Source: Adenanthera pavonina (lineage: Eukaryota > Streptophyta > Magnoliopsida > Fabales > Fabaceae). From it: a DNA stretch of 64,000 nt. Below, piece after piece: positions 9,690 through 22,089 of this stretch (position 1 is its first letter; every line of letters starts with the position of its first letter). The notes beneath the pieces are model-generated. The model was not told where the DNA came from. It did no database searches and saw only the letters and a list, made by a program, of their open reading frames with translations. Position numbers and translations under genes: made by a program. Location of the stretch: positions 12,929,001 through 12,993,000 of the forward strand of contig JAIVEN010000018.1 in assembly GCA_026686845.1 (NCBI GenBank), given 5' to 3'.

Positions 9690-10023
9690 TTATACTAAAA
9701 AATGTTTTGTTTCAAAAAAGTCCTTTTTTTATGTCTGTTTTTTTTTTAAAACAAACATAAGAAGGGAGTTCTTTTATGTTTGTTTTTCCAAAAATAGGCA
9801 TAAAAGGGGTGCCTTTTATGTCTATTGTTTGAAAAATAGACATAAGAAAGGGATCCTCTTATGTTTGTTTTTCAGAAAAAAAATGTAAAAGGGTGCATTT
9901 TATGTTTGCTTTTTAATAGACATAAATGACTATACTTTCATGTCTCCACTATCTATGTCTCTTTTGAAATTTACATAAAATGATTAAAATAACAAACATA
10001 GAAGGGGTATTTTTGTAGTAGTG
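9690..10023. repeat. CACTA-like terminal region or small non-autonomous element
   Basis: It ends in TTTTTGTAGTAGTG (10010-10023), the reverse complement of the common plant CACTA terminus CACTACTACAAAAA. The 300 bp before it are tandem inverted units of the TTTATGTCTATTTTT / AAACAAACATAAGAAGGG type, different from the motifs at 6379 and 21490. So it belongs to a second CACTA family. I could not find a clean left terminus; TTATACTAAAAAA near 9689 is a poor candidate. Confidence 0.45.
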
Positions 10024-10754
10024 ATCTTTTAATGTCTTCTCTATTTATAAACTAGAATTCCTACTTTTGATTGATGACATAATTTTTTTGGGATATGATT
10101 TGGCTTATACTCTTATGTAAAGTAGATTGAACATGTCATTGCTAAACTAAAAGCTCTAGTATCTAGTGGAAGCTTATAAGGTATGTTGGTTTTGCCTTAA
10201 AACTTGCTGAGAATGGTGGCATTTAGTGATTGGTGCTATACTTTTATATAATCTTAGCTCATACTAATGTTTGATTAGTATGCAAATATTTTCATATGAA
10301 GTTATAGGGTGAAGTTTTGAATTGAAAATGATTAATTGAAGTTATATATTCAATAGCATGGATCATTATTAGTTTAAAGCTTATAAGTAATTTCATGATT
10401 AGATATTATTTGTGATATAATTACTACTGTGAATAATTTAAATTTGTTGTAATTTGCTATTTTTTATGTAAAGAGAGGGTTTAAAGCATTGGAAATTCTC
10501 ATTTTGAAACTATTATACTGCCGATTTTTCTTTAGAAATTAGACTATCCTTGCTGAAAAGTCTATGGTTGAATCTTGTGTTACTTTTGAACAGTGATAGT
10601 CATTATGTTTAAAGATATATAACTTAGATTGTTTGGGATTGGACGGAAAATAGTAGTACTTATACTTAGGAAGTCTAATTTTCTTGAATAGTGTAGAATT
10701 ATTACACCCTTAACTTTTAGGGGGAGCTCTGCCAAAATTGATACACATCTTAAG
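10024..10754. other. AT-rich non-coding stretch
   Basis: No gene or repeat was recognised. It belongs to the CACTA interior upstream of the transposase start. Confidence 0.35.
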
Positions 10755-10759
10755 AGTAT

Positions 10760-13671
10760 TATAATATCCTTAAAAGATAGAATATCTAAATATATGCAAG
10801 AAATTTGCAAAAATTGGTAAACACCGTTTTGTGTAAAAGGGCAACGAGGTCATTTTTTCTGATCGGATGGAAAAATGAGAAATTATATTTTTATCCCTAA
10901 AAGTTAAGATAATTACATTTTCCCCCTCAAGAATAGAAATCACGTGAATATATATTTTGGTGAAAATTACAGCTAATGACCAGCAAGAATTAAAAATTAT
11001 AATTTGGCCTCAGGTCAGAAGTAATTTTGTAAATATGTAAATTTACTATTAGAATGAAGCTCTCGATGAGATGAGCCTAATGGTATATGGCACTAAGGGT
11101 TAATGTTTAAAGATAAAGAAATAATCGGTGTTGAAAATTTAGCAGTGTTGTTTACTAATAAAAGTGCTTATATATCTACAAAAGGCAAAAAGGCAGATAG
11201 TAAAGTAGATGGATACCCAAAAAGGAGCTTTTAGGAGATAAGATAATAAAGTAATACTAGACACAAGTTTACTTTAATTCTATACTCATAAGGTGAAATT
11301 TATACTGCAAATATTAACTTTACTGGTTCAACTATAAAGTAACCAATACAGAATATTAGTGGATTGGGAAAAATATGTAGTATCTTGGAGATATTTTAAC
11401 ATGAGTTGGCACCATTTTCAATAGCCCATGTGCTGCAAATAAGTATTTTATTATTTTATGCAAACAACTTCTTGAGGAAGGCTTGACTTTTGGATAAAAA
11501 ATGATTAAGGCTTAAGTGAGTAATTAGTGAGATAGTTAGGCCATATAATCCCTCTCTTTCTCCATCATTCTGAATGACATTTCCATCAGCAAAAATAGAA
11601 AAAGAAAATGCAAGGACGAAAGTGATCAAAGAGAGAAAAGAGAAGGAGAAAGGGAAGAGAACTTGAAGCCACTCAAGATCAAGTGTAAGGTAATTGTTCT
11701 AGCCACCTCCAACTTGTGAGTTCAAGTAGTTTGTGGTAAGTTATTTCAGACTTCTTCTTCCTTCCTTTCCCTTAGAGTTTTGGCCAAACCATAACTTGTC
11801 CAAGGGATGAGATTTTACAAAATAAATAAAGGGGAAAGCTTAGAGAAGTCATATAAAGCAAGTTTTCACAACTAGTTTGGAGTATTGTGAAGAAAATTAT
11901 TTTCTTCAAATTTCCCTAAATTACAGCCAGAATAGAGGGTTAGTTTAGACTGGAATTTTCATGTTTCTAATGCCAAAAAAGAGTTCCTCATGGTGGAAAA
12001 CCTTAGGAACAAGTATTGATTTCATTAAAAAGCCAAAGGAAAATAAAATGGAATTTTAGGGTTTCATCAAGACTTTATGATGAAAGTCATGGAACCATTA
12101 ACTTAAGTAGTTAATTGATGATGTATTTAGGTTTTAGGAAGCCTACGGAAGCTTGTGGAAGTGTTAGAAAGAGGTGGAACCAAAGTAAAAGGCAAGAGAA
12201 TTCACAAAGGTAGCATTAATTTCCTACTTGCACAATGTTATCATGCTTGCTTTCATTATGTTTGATGCTTTGTCATATGATTTTATTGTTGCCTTTTGAT
12301 ATTTTTATGATGTTGGCTGATTTGAGTGAGGGGGTTTGAGACCCCAGGATGTCTAATTTTCAAAATGAAACTTTGCCAAAATTTTTGTGAAATCATATGA
12401 CTTAAATGTGCAAGTGTGTTTGATCAATGATTCTTTAATGTTTTTATGTAAATGAGATAATATCATTGGACATATCGGTAATTGCTACTGAGATTTTTTG
12501 AATGTCACCCCCCTCACTCAATGACTAACCATGCTAGGGAAAAACAATGGAAAAGAGTTAAGGGAGGAGCTAGATGCATGAAGAAGATAATGATGAATGG
12601 TTGATGATGTAAAGTCATTATGTTATAATGTGATTATTTGTATCAATATATGTATAAATGAGGATGCTGCCATTATTTGCTATCATATATTTCTAAGTTT
12701 CTCATTATGTTATGTATGAATGTGGTACAATGATTGATGATGTAAATATGATATGAATCTCATTTTGCCAAGACATGAATGGAAATGTACAATCTAGACA
12801 CCCTGATAGAAAATGGATAATGTTCATGTAAGTCAGGGAAATTAGTTTAAATAATATATGCTCTTAAAGTAATCAAATAGAGCTTTAACATGGTCTAAAT
12901 AGCACCCTATTTGGAGTTGGTTACGAATTATAAAGATTTTTCAAAATTAGGGTTCATAACATGGTAAGATTGGGAAAGCTAGAAACTGAAAGTTAGATAC
13001 TGGAAAATCCAAAAGATAATATAAAATTTTACAAAGTTCCAAAAATTCATTGGTTTGTGTTATAGAAATTTGTATGTTTTAATTTTCATATGACACTAGA
13101 TTTGGAGGTAATTGGAGCTATATAATAGAAAATATAAAGGTTTTCCCAAAACTGTTCTAGTAAAAGTTGAATTTTGACCCTTCACTATTTAAGTTAATGT
13201 CATGTCCTGTTCAAGTGAAATAAATATATAACAAAAAATATTTCTCGAAATTATACATATATATCTCTCAACTAGAATAGAGTATGCATGATTTGGTCCA
13301 GAATAAAAGGAAATATGATTTTTCAAAGTTATTGTCAAAATCGGAAATTTTCAGAAATGACCAAATCTATAATACTACTTGAAGGAAAAAACTGTATTGA
13401 ATGGCCCATTTTTCTATGTTACTTATTTTTCTCATGTATAGAATATTTTTATCTATTTTTAGATACTTGAATTACTTTGATACAATTTTTGTAGAATTAT
13501 ATATGAATTTTCAAAATTTGTTGGGAAAACTTGAATTTGCCAACTCAACAGTACTAGAGAAAATTGAAAATTCTATTTTTAATATATTTTGATTCTAGTT
13601 TCTAAACTATGATGAAAGGCATCTATAATGATCTAATACATGAGAAATGGGCCCTAATAGAAGGTGTTACA
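10760..13671. repeat. Solo LTR, 2.9-kb family, copy 1 (TSD agtat)
   Basis: It is bounded by TATAATATCC (decayed TG) and GGTGTTACA, and flanked by a perfect 5-bp duplication agtat at 10755-10759 and 13672-13676. It matches the solo LTR at 27675-30590 over its length, for example TCCCAAAACTGTTCTA and the last 60 bases ending GTGTTACA. It holds no coding sequence. The insertion lies directly at the start of the transposase reading frame; the duplicated agtat includes the AT of the ATG. Termini of the form TGTAAYA...GGTGTTACA suit a Ty3/gypsy (chromovirus-like) LTR, but without internal sequence the lineage and strand are unproven. Confidence 0.85.
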
Positions 13672-16214
13672 AGTATGAATCGGTCATGGATGTTTGCAAA
13701 TCGTTTGACTAGGGAGTATAGGGATGGAGTGAAAGAGTTCATTAAGTTTGCTGTTAAGCATGCAGATAACCCTAATAAAATTTTATGACTTGGAAGATCA
13801 TTTATTATGTCATAGAATTGAGTGAGGTTACACATGTTGGACAAAGCATGGTAAGAAATGGGTATTGTAGTTTGAGGTATAGTGGATCGAATGATTTTGT
13901 CACAAACACATTTCTGGCTGACCATCTTGAAGAGATGATGAACGTGATTGAAGATAAACTTTAAGATTGTTATGAGATGTTTGAGAGGTTGAAAAGTGAT
14001 GCAAAAAAACCATTATACTATGGTTATACTAAATTCATGATATTATAGGTCATGTTGAAGTTGTACAACTTGAAAGTAGGTAATAGATGGAGTGATAAGA
14101 GCTTCATAGAATTGCTTGCACTTTTAGAGGAAATACTGCTAGTGTATAATAAGCTTTCTAACTAAACATATGAGGCTAAGCGAATATTATACTCTATTAG
14201 GATAAGCTATGAGAGGATACATGCATGTTCTGATGATTATGTATTATTCTGAAAAGAATATACATCATTAGACAATTGTCCTAAATACAATGCCCCATGG
14301 TATAAGAAGAAAGATTCAAGTCCAACAAAAGTGGTATGTTATTTTCCCATCATACATAGATTTAGACACTTGTACAAAAGTCCTAAAATTGCAAAGCACT
14401 TGACATGGCATGTGGATGAAAGAATTAAAGATGGAAAGTTTCAACATCTTGCAGATTCTCTACAATGGAAAAAAATTGATAGTCAATATGAAGACTTCGG
14501 GGTAGATGATAGAAACCTATGCCTTGCATTATCTATTGATGGAATGAATCCAATTGGTATGCAGAGTAGTACTCACAATACATTGCCTATGATTTTGGTG
14601 ATTTATAACCTATCACCATGGCTATGTATGAAGTGAAAGTTTATGATGTTGTCTACATTAATCTCTAGACCCAAACAACTTTAGAAATCATATAGATGTA
14701 TATTTGGCTCAATTAATTGGAGATTTAAAGTTACTGTGGGAGAGGGGTGTGGAGGTGTATGATGGATATAAGGAAAAGACATTCAAGTAGAGAGCTATGC
14801 TGTTTGGTAGAATCAATAATTTTCCAACGTATGGTAATTTGTCATGCTACAGTATCAAAGGAGAGTTTGGATGCCCTATATGCTGAAAAAGTATACATTT
14901 CATACAATTGGAGCATGGTGGGAAATTTGTCTTCCTTGAACATTGTAGATTTTTGCCTAAGGCATATCATTACAAGTGGTAGAGAGAAGCCTTCAATGGG
15001 AATATAGAGGAAGGGAAGGACCCTTTGCCATTAAGTGGTGAGCAATTATTTAACAAGGTAAAGTATTTGAATGACAACTTTAGGAAGCCTTTTGTGAGAT
15101 ACCTTGGGACTAGTAGGTGGAAGAAAAGATCAATCTTTTTTGAATTACCATATAGGAAGTCTTTGTATGTAAGGCACTTCCTTGATATCATGCATATAGA
15201 GAAAAATATATGTGAAAACATCATTGGTACATTACTTAATGTTCCAAGAAATACTAACGATGGTGTGAAGGTAAGGTTGGACTTGGTTGCTATGGAAATA
15301 AGAAGGGAATTAGCACTGATAAAGGAGAAATGTGGTGCTTATCTACCTTTAGTTGCATATACTCTATCTAAAAAATAGAAAATTGCTTTTTATGTATTTC
15401 TTGATGGAGTTAAAGTTCCAGAGGGGTACTTCTTAAACATCAGAAACCTTATTTCTATGAAAGACTTGAAGTTAAGGGTTTGAAGTCACATGATTGCCAT
15501 GTTTTAATGGAGAATTTTATGCTAGTGACAATACGATCCATTTTACCAAAAAAGGTTTGAGGGATAATCACTGAACTATGTTTCTTCTTCAAGTATATTT
15601 GTAGCAAAGTGATTGATCCTGTGAAATTGCCAACATTGCAAAGAGACATTATCATTACTTTGTACAAGTTTAAGATGTATTTTCCGCCTTCTTTCTTTGA
15701 TATGATGGTTCACATAACAGTTCAACTAGTTAGGGAGACACATTTATGTGGCCCAACTTATATGAGGTTGATATATATAGTTGAGTATTAAATGAAGATA
15801 TTAAGGGGTATGTGAAAAATTGAAGTAAATTATAGGGTTGTATTGTTGAATGGTATATAGCCAAAGAAGCTATTGAATTTTGCACTAAATACTTATCAAA
15901 TGTTGATAATATTGGCCTTCCTAAGTCTCGTCACATAGGAAGAATATCTAGGGAAGGGATTATGGGAAAGGAAATTGTTAACATCTCTAGAACACAGTGG
16001 GAGCAATCTTACTTGTACATTTAGCACAAATCTAATGAGGTTCTTCCATATGTAGAAATGAATAAAGAGAAATTTAGACGCTTAAACCTTAATAAAAATG
16101 AGAGTTGGATATGAAAAGAACACAATTAACTTTCTATAGATTGTTTGAGAAATCACATTATTTCGGAGTCAGAAAAGAATCCTGGTTCAGTTTTAGATAG
16201 GTTGAGATGGTTTG

Positions 16215-16639
16215 TGTAATATCCAGCCGCTATTTGGGATTGATGACTATCCACATAAATCAACACAAGCCCTTTCGGTGTGCTTTATCTTCACTCACAC
16301 ACCTCCTTCCTAGGAGGTCACCCATGCCCAAATTGCTCTAGGTCAAGTACGCTTAACTGAGGAGTTCTGAAGGGATAGGTTACCAAAAAGGTAGGTACCC
16401 CTTGTTAGTATAGGTAGTACATATCAATTCCTTTAAGCTATCCTTTAACCTTATAGTCCTATACTTATCCAGTCTTTGGATTCCTCTCATTCCGGCATAT
16501 ATTCGATTCATTCATATGCCCCTCCCGATTAGAAGCCTACTAGGAGCCGCTACTTGTCCGTGCCTCATCACTTTATCTGACCCCTACTTTTCTTGCACCA
16601 GCGATCACTCCCCATCCTCGTCAGCACCTGGATGTCACA
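16215..16639 (-). repeat. Cassandra LTR (3' LTR in element orientation)
   Basis: It is 425 bp and about as long as its partner at 16710-17140, with many substitutions between them, so the insertion is not recent. It contains a 5S-like block at 16302-16378. Confidence 0.85.
16302..16378 (-). repeat. 5S rDNA-like block in Cassandra LTR
   Basis: On the minus strand this matches the middle of plant 5S rRNA, including the GAACTCC...AGTTAAGCGTACTTGACC region and GGGTGACCTCCTAGGAAG, which cover the internal Pol III control region. It is incomplete, so it is not a 5S gene. Confidence 0.8.
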
Positions 16640-16690
16640 TGCCACTAGCTTCTGCTTGGTTCGTCCCCGAACCATACTATACTAAGAGAG

Positions 16691-16709
16691 GCTGGGCACT
16701 GATACTACC
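16691..16709 (-). other. Primer-binding site of Cassandra
   Basis: On the minus strand GTATCAGTGCC lies directly inside the LTR edge at 16710, a decayed match to the initiator tRNA-Met primer site. Confidence 0.55.
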
Positions 16710-17140
16710 TATAACGTCTGGTCGCTATTTAGGATTGACGACTGTCGTCATCCCCACAAGCCAACATAAGCTTTTTCAGTGTGCTTTGTCCTCACTCACA
16801 CACCTCCTTCCCAAGAGGTCACCCATCCCCAAATTGCTTCAAGTCAAGCACGCTTAACTGAGGAGTTCTTAAGGGATAGGCTACCGAAAAGGTAGGTGCA
16901 CCTTATTGATATAGGCAGTACCTATCAATTCCTTTAAGTTATCCTTTAACTGTATAGTCCCATACCTATATAATCTCTGGATCCCTCTCATTCCAGTATG
17001 TATTCGATTCATTCATATGCCCCTCCCGCTTAGAAGCCTACCACGAGCCGCTCCTTGTCCGTGCCTCATCACTTTATCTGACCCCTACTTTTCTTGCACC
17101 GCTGATCACTCCACGCCCTCATTAGCACCCGGATGTCACA
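16710..17140 (-). repeat. Cassandra LTR (5' LTR in element orientation)
   Basis: It is 431 bp. It has the same order of blocks as the other LTR, and its plus-strand left end is decayed (TATAACGTC for TGTAACATC). Confidence 0.85.
16802..16879 (-). repeat. 5S rDNA-like block in second Cassandra LTR
   Basis: This is the better preserved of the two. The minus strand reads AGTTAAGCGTGCTTGAC and GGGATGGGTGACCTCTTGGG-like phrases of plant 5S rRNA. Confidence 0.8.
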
Positions 17141-17876
17141 GTTTGCTAATGGTCCATCAATACATGTCTACTCTTACGTCAGTTATCTCATCAATGGCTA
17201 CATATTCTACACCAAAGATCAGGATAATCAGAGCAAAATGCAAAATAGTGGGGTAACCCTTATAGTTCAATCACTGCATATTTCTAATGCCAAAGATATG
17301 AACCATATTTTTGCAAATATGTCATACTTTGGGGTAATTGAGCACATATAGGAGTTGGATTACATCTTGTTTTGAGCACCGATTTTCGATTGTAAGTAGG
17401 TTGACAATAAGAATGGCCTTTGAGTTGATGAGTTGGGGTTTGTTCTCGTTAATCTTAATAAGCTAGGGTATAAAGATAAGCCTTTTATTTTAGCATCTCA
17501 AGCTCAATAGATATTTTATGTCCATGATCCTGCTAATGAGAGGTGGTCCATTGTAATGTTAACCAACAAAATTAATCAATCTTCACAATGATTGTAGAGA
17601 CCAGTAGGATGAAGATATTAAGGATGATCTATTTTTCAGGACATCATTTGATGTTGATTCCACTGCAGATGATTCCCTCTATAAGAGAGATGATGATCAA
17701 GAGGGGACTAGGATCATGAAAAGGAGGGGATGAATCATTCAGGGTACAACTAGAAAAAGGAAAAGGTTTTATTTAAACATGATGACCTTTAATTTCTTTT
17801 CATTATTTAATATGATGTTATTATTTTGCAATATAATTTCTTTTTCATCATTTGATTTTTATTATTACAGGTAAAT

Positions 17877-20550
17877 ATGGCTAAGGGTGTGACATTACAA
17901 GGAGAGATGGTGAAGCACAGATATGGTTTGATAGTACTGAAAGAGGTTTGCCAAGTGAGAGATACTAGAAACAAGATCCATATGGAATGGAATTATAAAA
18001 ATCATCCAATGAATGAAGGTGGGAGGAAATTAAGTAGATATATCAGAGTGGCAGCAAAGTTAAAAGTGCTTATTAGAATATCTAGAAAGGGATGATTGGA
18101 GGAAAGTCCCCTTTTTTATGAAGGACTTAGTTTTGCAAGATATTGTGGTAATTAATTATAGTAGTTAGATGCATTATTTTTTTAATAGATGATGCAAACG
18201 TATTATAATTAATTTGAGTATTTTGTTTTATAGTCTGCTCTTGATGTTGACGAGAGCCATAGAGTGTATATATATATATCAAAAGGAAGGAATATCAATG
18301 TGTAATTTCATATATATCTTGACAAAGCACTTTATGAAAGATGAAGCTAGCAATATCATTGATCATGCAGCTACTGAATTTGCAATCTACATAAAATAGG
18401 AACATTAGGGTGGTTTTATCGATCATCGACGTCAGGAAAGGTTCGAGGTAAACCATTTTTTCCTATTAATAATTAAATCTATTCTAATACTCTTTGTTTA
18501 CAATTGTTTGATTTAAGTACTAAAAGTTTCTTAGAAATTAAGTGAAGCAAATAGTTAAAGAGTAAAGAGTCAATTGTACCCTTATAGAGCTAGTCATCTA
18601 GGATGCTCCGGAGTAAAGAAGAAGTTGGTAAGTGCATTTATATCTTATATTTGTTAATACTTAAATTTATAGGAATGAGCATTTGTTGTTTGTGTGAATG
18701 CACAGGTTTCAAAGGAGGAATGCGAGTGAAAAAAAAAATACCTCGTCATGAGCTATGGTAAGAATCCAGGAAAAATAAAGAAGGGATTATTAAGAATGAG
18801 AATGTTTGGAGTGTTTTTGAAAAAATGGTAAGTATTACTTTTTTCAAAAAATAATTTGAAATCTTTTTTTCAGGAAAAAATTATTACTTGTTTTATTTTC
18901 ACAGGATAAGATTTCAAATTAGACCTCTGAAGGTGAGGAAGGCTTAAGGTTGGATGTACTTAGCCAGGTATTGGAGCTCCCTGAGCACCCTAGACATGTT
19001 AGAGGTGTGGGATTTGGTGTCACCAACAAGGCCTATTTTGTGACCAAATGCCACCACTTAGATGCTACAACTAGGGTTGTTAAATTGGAGGCGATCATCT
19101 AGCAACAACGTGAAACACAATATGATATGAATAGATTATTAGCCTAACTAGAGTTGTTGGTCAAACAAGCTATGTTACAGGGGACCCAAGGGGTTAGAGC
19201 CAGTCCTAGTACGAAAGATAGTTGCACTTGTCCTTCTAAGCATCTCCCTCAGGTAATTGTTTTTCTTATTAACTAAATTCATTGTTAATTTTTTTATACA
19301 TATTAATAATTTATGATGTTATGATTGGTATATAGGGTATAGGACATTGTCTATTATGGCTGGATAACCCCTGGTCTGTTGTTACAAAAGGATATGTGCA
19401 TAATATCCCAAGGGACATGCTTCACTGTGCCAACCTGGGGGCAGAAACGGTAGGACAAGCCACAGGTGGATTTGTAGCATGGCCCGTGAACCTCATTACT
19501 ATAACTCCATCAAAAAAGGTAAGTTAGTTGACATTTCATTAATTACAATTTGTTCTTATGTTAATAAATTGACCACTTGTATTACACAGTCCACAGGAAA
19601 GACCAAAGGGAAGCAAATTGCTGTGTTAGGACAATTGAAGGAATCAATCACTACACCACTGAAAGAACTGCCTCAACCTCAATTTTCAAATTCATAAAAC
19701 TGCGAATTGCTTAATGGTATACTAACCATAAGGTTGTGGAAATTGATACATGTTCCTTATGATGTATGAGTTTATGGTAAGGAGGTATTTGAAGTGATTA
19801 CTGAAGATATGATCTCCTTCATCATTGATTATGGATGGCTTGAGATAAAAATATTAACATATACATTAGGCATTGAAATTAGCATAAATGAATTTTTTTC
19901 CAATTGATCTTTCATTTGACTATGTGATACTAATGTATTAATTTTTCCATTTTAGATTTTTGTATGAAAAAATTCTAGTCCCTTCTCAATTGACCGACAG
20001 ATTTGCCTTCATCCACCCACAAGATATATCAGCTTATACAACGGTTTTGATGCCACATAGAACGATTGAAAAATAGTCACAAGATGTGGCGGATGGATTG
20101 GCTACAAAGAGGGATGATGGGCTGTTATTCTTGGCACCATTTATACAGGGGTGAGTCACTTATTACTAAACTTTTGAATGATGACTTATTTCATGTTAGA
20201 CTACTGTATTTTAAGTTTCTTTGCTAAAACTAGTAAGTTTTTCTCCTAGGAATCATTGGATGTTGATTTAGATTGAACCGATGAAACCAAAAATATATTT
20301 TTTGGATCCCAAAGGAAATCTGCCAGAGTACTGCCTACAGATGCTAAAGATGATAAATCAGTAAGAATATGCAATCATTTTATGTGTCTTTGTATTTTTC
20401 TATTTATTAACCTAAATTTTTCCTATTTTAATTTTCTTTTGTAATGCTTAATAGAGGCGTGAGTATGTTTCGAGTAGCACGTGGGCTAAGCAATAATAGT
20501 AAGCCTAACAAAAAAAAAAATCCACCAGATCTAGCCTTATTGTATAAATG
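17877..20550 (+). pseudogene. Second CACTA ORF (TNPA-like region plus Ulp1-like protease end), decayed
   Basis: This is a chain of exon-like segments downstream of the transposase on the same strand. Readable parts are KLSRYIRVAAKL (about 18030), FYRSSTSGKVRGKPFF (about 18415), a segment with LSQVLELPEHPRHVRGVGF (about 18960), then LWLDNPWSVV (about 19355). The final block has NHWMLI (about 20251) and IYFLDPKG (about 20300), the His and Asp of a Ulp1/C48 cysteine protease. The Cys block (ECGYYV type) is missing, and stops are frequent. In plant CACTA elements the second gene often fuses a DNA-binding TNPA-like part with a Ulp1 domain. GT-AG-like junctions (for example near 17871 and 19259) suggest introns. 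It is non-functional as it stands. Confidence 0.65.
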
Positions 20551-21489
20551 GACACAAATTCAGATATTTATAATTTAATATTCAATCAACTATTGAGATT
20601 AACATTTATTGTAATTAATATAATATTCATATAATTTTATTTAATGTCCGAAACAACCTAATGATAATAATTATGGGTACCTTGTGCTGAAATACATGAA
20701 AAATATCATTTTACATTAACAGATCTTGATCCCCTCCAAGGTATCATTTACACAATTCAATTTTATGATATTTACATGAAAATTTAATAATGTGAACTGT
20801 TTCTGTAATATTTAATATTCTTATTTTGAGTATTTCTCATATATGTATTGTGAGACATACTCCAAAGTTCAAATAAAATAACTCATAGGGGAGTGGAGTT
20901 AATATGTGGTTGAACTCAGGAGGTGGGTATAAGTGAACACATTCTATAATGTTATTTATAGTTGATTGGTTATACTTTGTAGCTGTTTGGTTTAGGTTAA
21001 ATCTTATAGTTAACTAGTGGTGCTGATATGTTTTGGATAGCTTATGGATTTCAAATTGGTCATGTTACAAGCAGTACAAAGGAAAAATCTTAGAATGATC
21101 ACTTCTATAGGCTAGAAGATGCATACTTTCTTTCTTCTTGGTCATCGTGGTAGATAGTTTGGTATGTAGCTTTTGGTCATGTATATATATAGATTAGGTG
21201 TTAGTGCAGAAGCTATAGATTGGCTTGATATATTTGATACTTTTGGAAATCTAGTAACTAGATAGTGTTAATTAGGCCTGCTACATCATTTTTTACTCTT
21301 GTCAATTGAATATAATTGTTTTTTGTAGTTTTTCATTAAGATATTTTGGATATTGGGCTGGATATGATATAACTTTTGGTTCTAGATAACTTTGATAACT
21401 TTGATTTTAGCTTTTTGGTGCTGGGTATTCAGTTCTACATATTGATACTGAAGCAAGTTAGTGAGATTGTAAAAACAATATAAAGAATA
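20551..21489. other. AT-rich CACTA 3' region, no gene seen
   Basis: This is a non-coding stretch between the Ulp1-like remnant and the right subterminal repeats. No motif was recognised. Confidence 0.4.
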
Positions 21490-22016
21490 AAAAAAATTAA
21501 ACACTTTCATTAGTGGTTATTAATTATAATCTCGAATGTAAGTATCTTCCTTGGTGGTTATTTTGTACAACAACCAACGAAGATTAAAATTCAATTTAAA
21601 TAAACAATTAGAAATCTTTTAGTTGGCAGTTAATTAACAAAACCGCCAATGAAAATTAAAGATTCAAATTAAAAAATTAAATTAAAATAAAAAATAAATA
21701 TATTTTCATTGGCAATTATATAAAATAATAGCAAAAAAAATTAAAAATTTTAAATTAAATTTAAAATAATAATACTCCTTGGCAGTTGTATAACATAACC
21801 GCCAACGAAAGTGAACAAAATTAAATATTATTTTAAACAAAAAATGATTTTTCTTTGCGGTTTTGTTGTATAACTCCCAACGAATGTACACTTTTTTGGC
21901 GGTTAGAAACTACTAATGAAAATTTCAACTTTTCTAGGCATTAGAGTACTTGGCGGTTTATAACCACCAATAAAACTAAAATAACCACCAAGAAAGGCAT
22001 ATTTTGGCATAATGAA
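21490..22016. repeat. Right subterminal repeats of CACTA element
   Basis: Motifs alternate between TTGGCAGTT/TTGGCGGTT and AACCGCCAA/ACCACCAAG over about 500 bp, separated by AT-rich spacers. They match the left array in type. No terminal TAGTG is seen before the junction with the Ty3-like remnant. Confidence 0.65.
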
Positions 22017-22089
22017 TAACTTCTCATTAGCTTGAAAATCTTTTCTAGACTTAATATCCAGTCTTTAACGGCCTATGCATTGAATCTGC

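Larger units (their letters stand above)
16215..17140 (-). mobile_element. Cassandra-type TRIM retrotransposon (TSD gtttg)
   Basis: Two LTRs of about 425-431 bp (16215-16639 and 16710-17140) flank only about 70 bp of internal DNA. The termini are TGTAATATCC...GGATGTCACA, which on the minus strand read TGTGACATCC...TTACA. A perfect 5-bp duplication gtttg flanks it (16210-16214, 17141-17145). Each LTR carries 5S rDNA-like sequence, the defining trait of Cassandra. The internal end next to the 16710 LTR contains, on the minus strand, AGTATCAGTGCC, close to the tRNA-Met primer-binding consensus TGGTATCAGAGC, which sets the orientation. The element has no coding capacity and depends on other elements. 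It sits inside the CACTA transposase, so it is younger than that gene's death or caused part of it. Confidence 0.9.
13675..17780 (+). pseudogene. TNP2-type CACTA transposase, decayed and split by Cassandra
   Basis: Reading across stops and frameshifts shows the usual domain order. There is a transposase-associated N-terminus (MNRSWMFANRL at 13675), then the TNP2 core with WHVDERIKDGKFQHLADS (about 14419) and LSIDGMNPIG (about 14530). Next come the PYRKSLYVRHFLDIMHIEKN block (about 15145) and a DUF4218-like YFPPSFFDMMVH segment (about 15678). After the Cassandra insertion (16215-17140), a DUF4216-like part resumes with NGYIFYTKDQDNQS (about 17193) and ASQAQ-IFYVHDPANERW (about 17490). It would have cut and moved the CACTA element. 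Many stops replace Gln, Trp or Arg codons, so no product is expected. Confidence 0.85.
6379..22016 (+). mobile_element. Decayed CACTA (En/Spm-type) DNA transposon, interrupted by later insertions
   Basis: Both flanks carry arrays of short inverted motifs of the type TTGGCGGTTAT / ATAACCGCCAA (6379 to about 6610 and about 21490-22010), as in CACTA subterminal regions. Between them are a TNP2-like transposase and a second CACTA ORF on the plus strand. The terminal CACTA bases are not visible: the left end is cut by or hidden behind element A, and the right end meets a minus-strand Ty3-like remnant. Insertions inside are a 2.9-kb solo LTR (10760-13671) and Cassandra (16215-17140). Exact outer limits are uncertain. 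Confidence 0.6.

Noticed and set aside
16302..16879. Functional 5S rRNA genes
   Set aside because: Only the central part of 5S is present, with mismatches, twice, within Cassandra LTRs.
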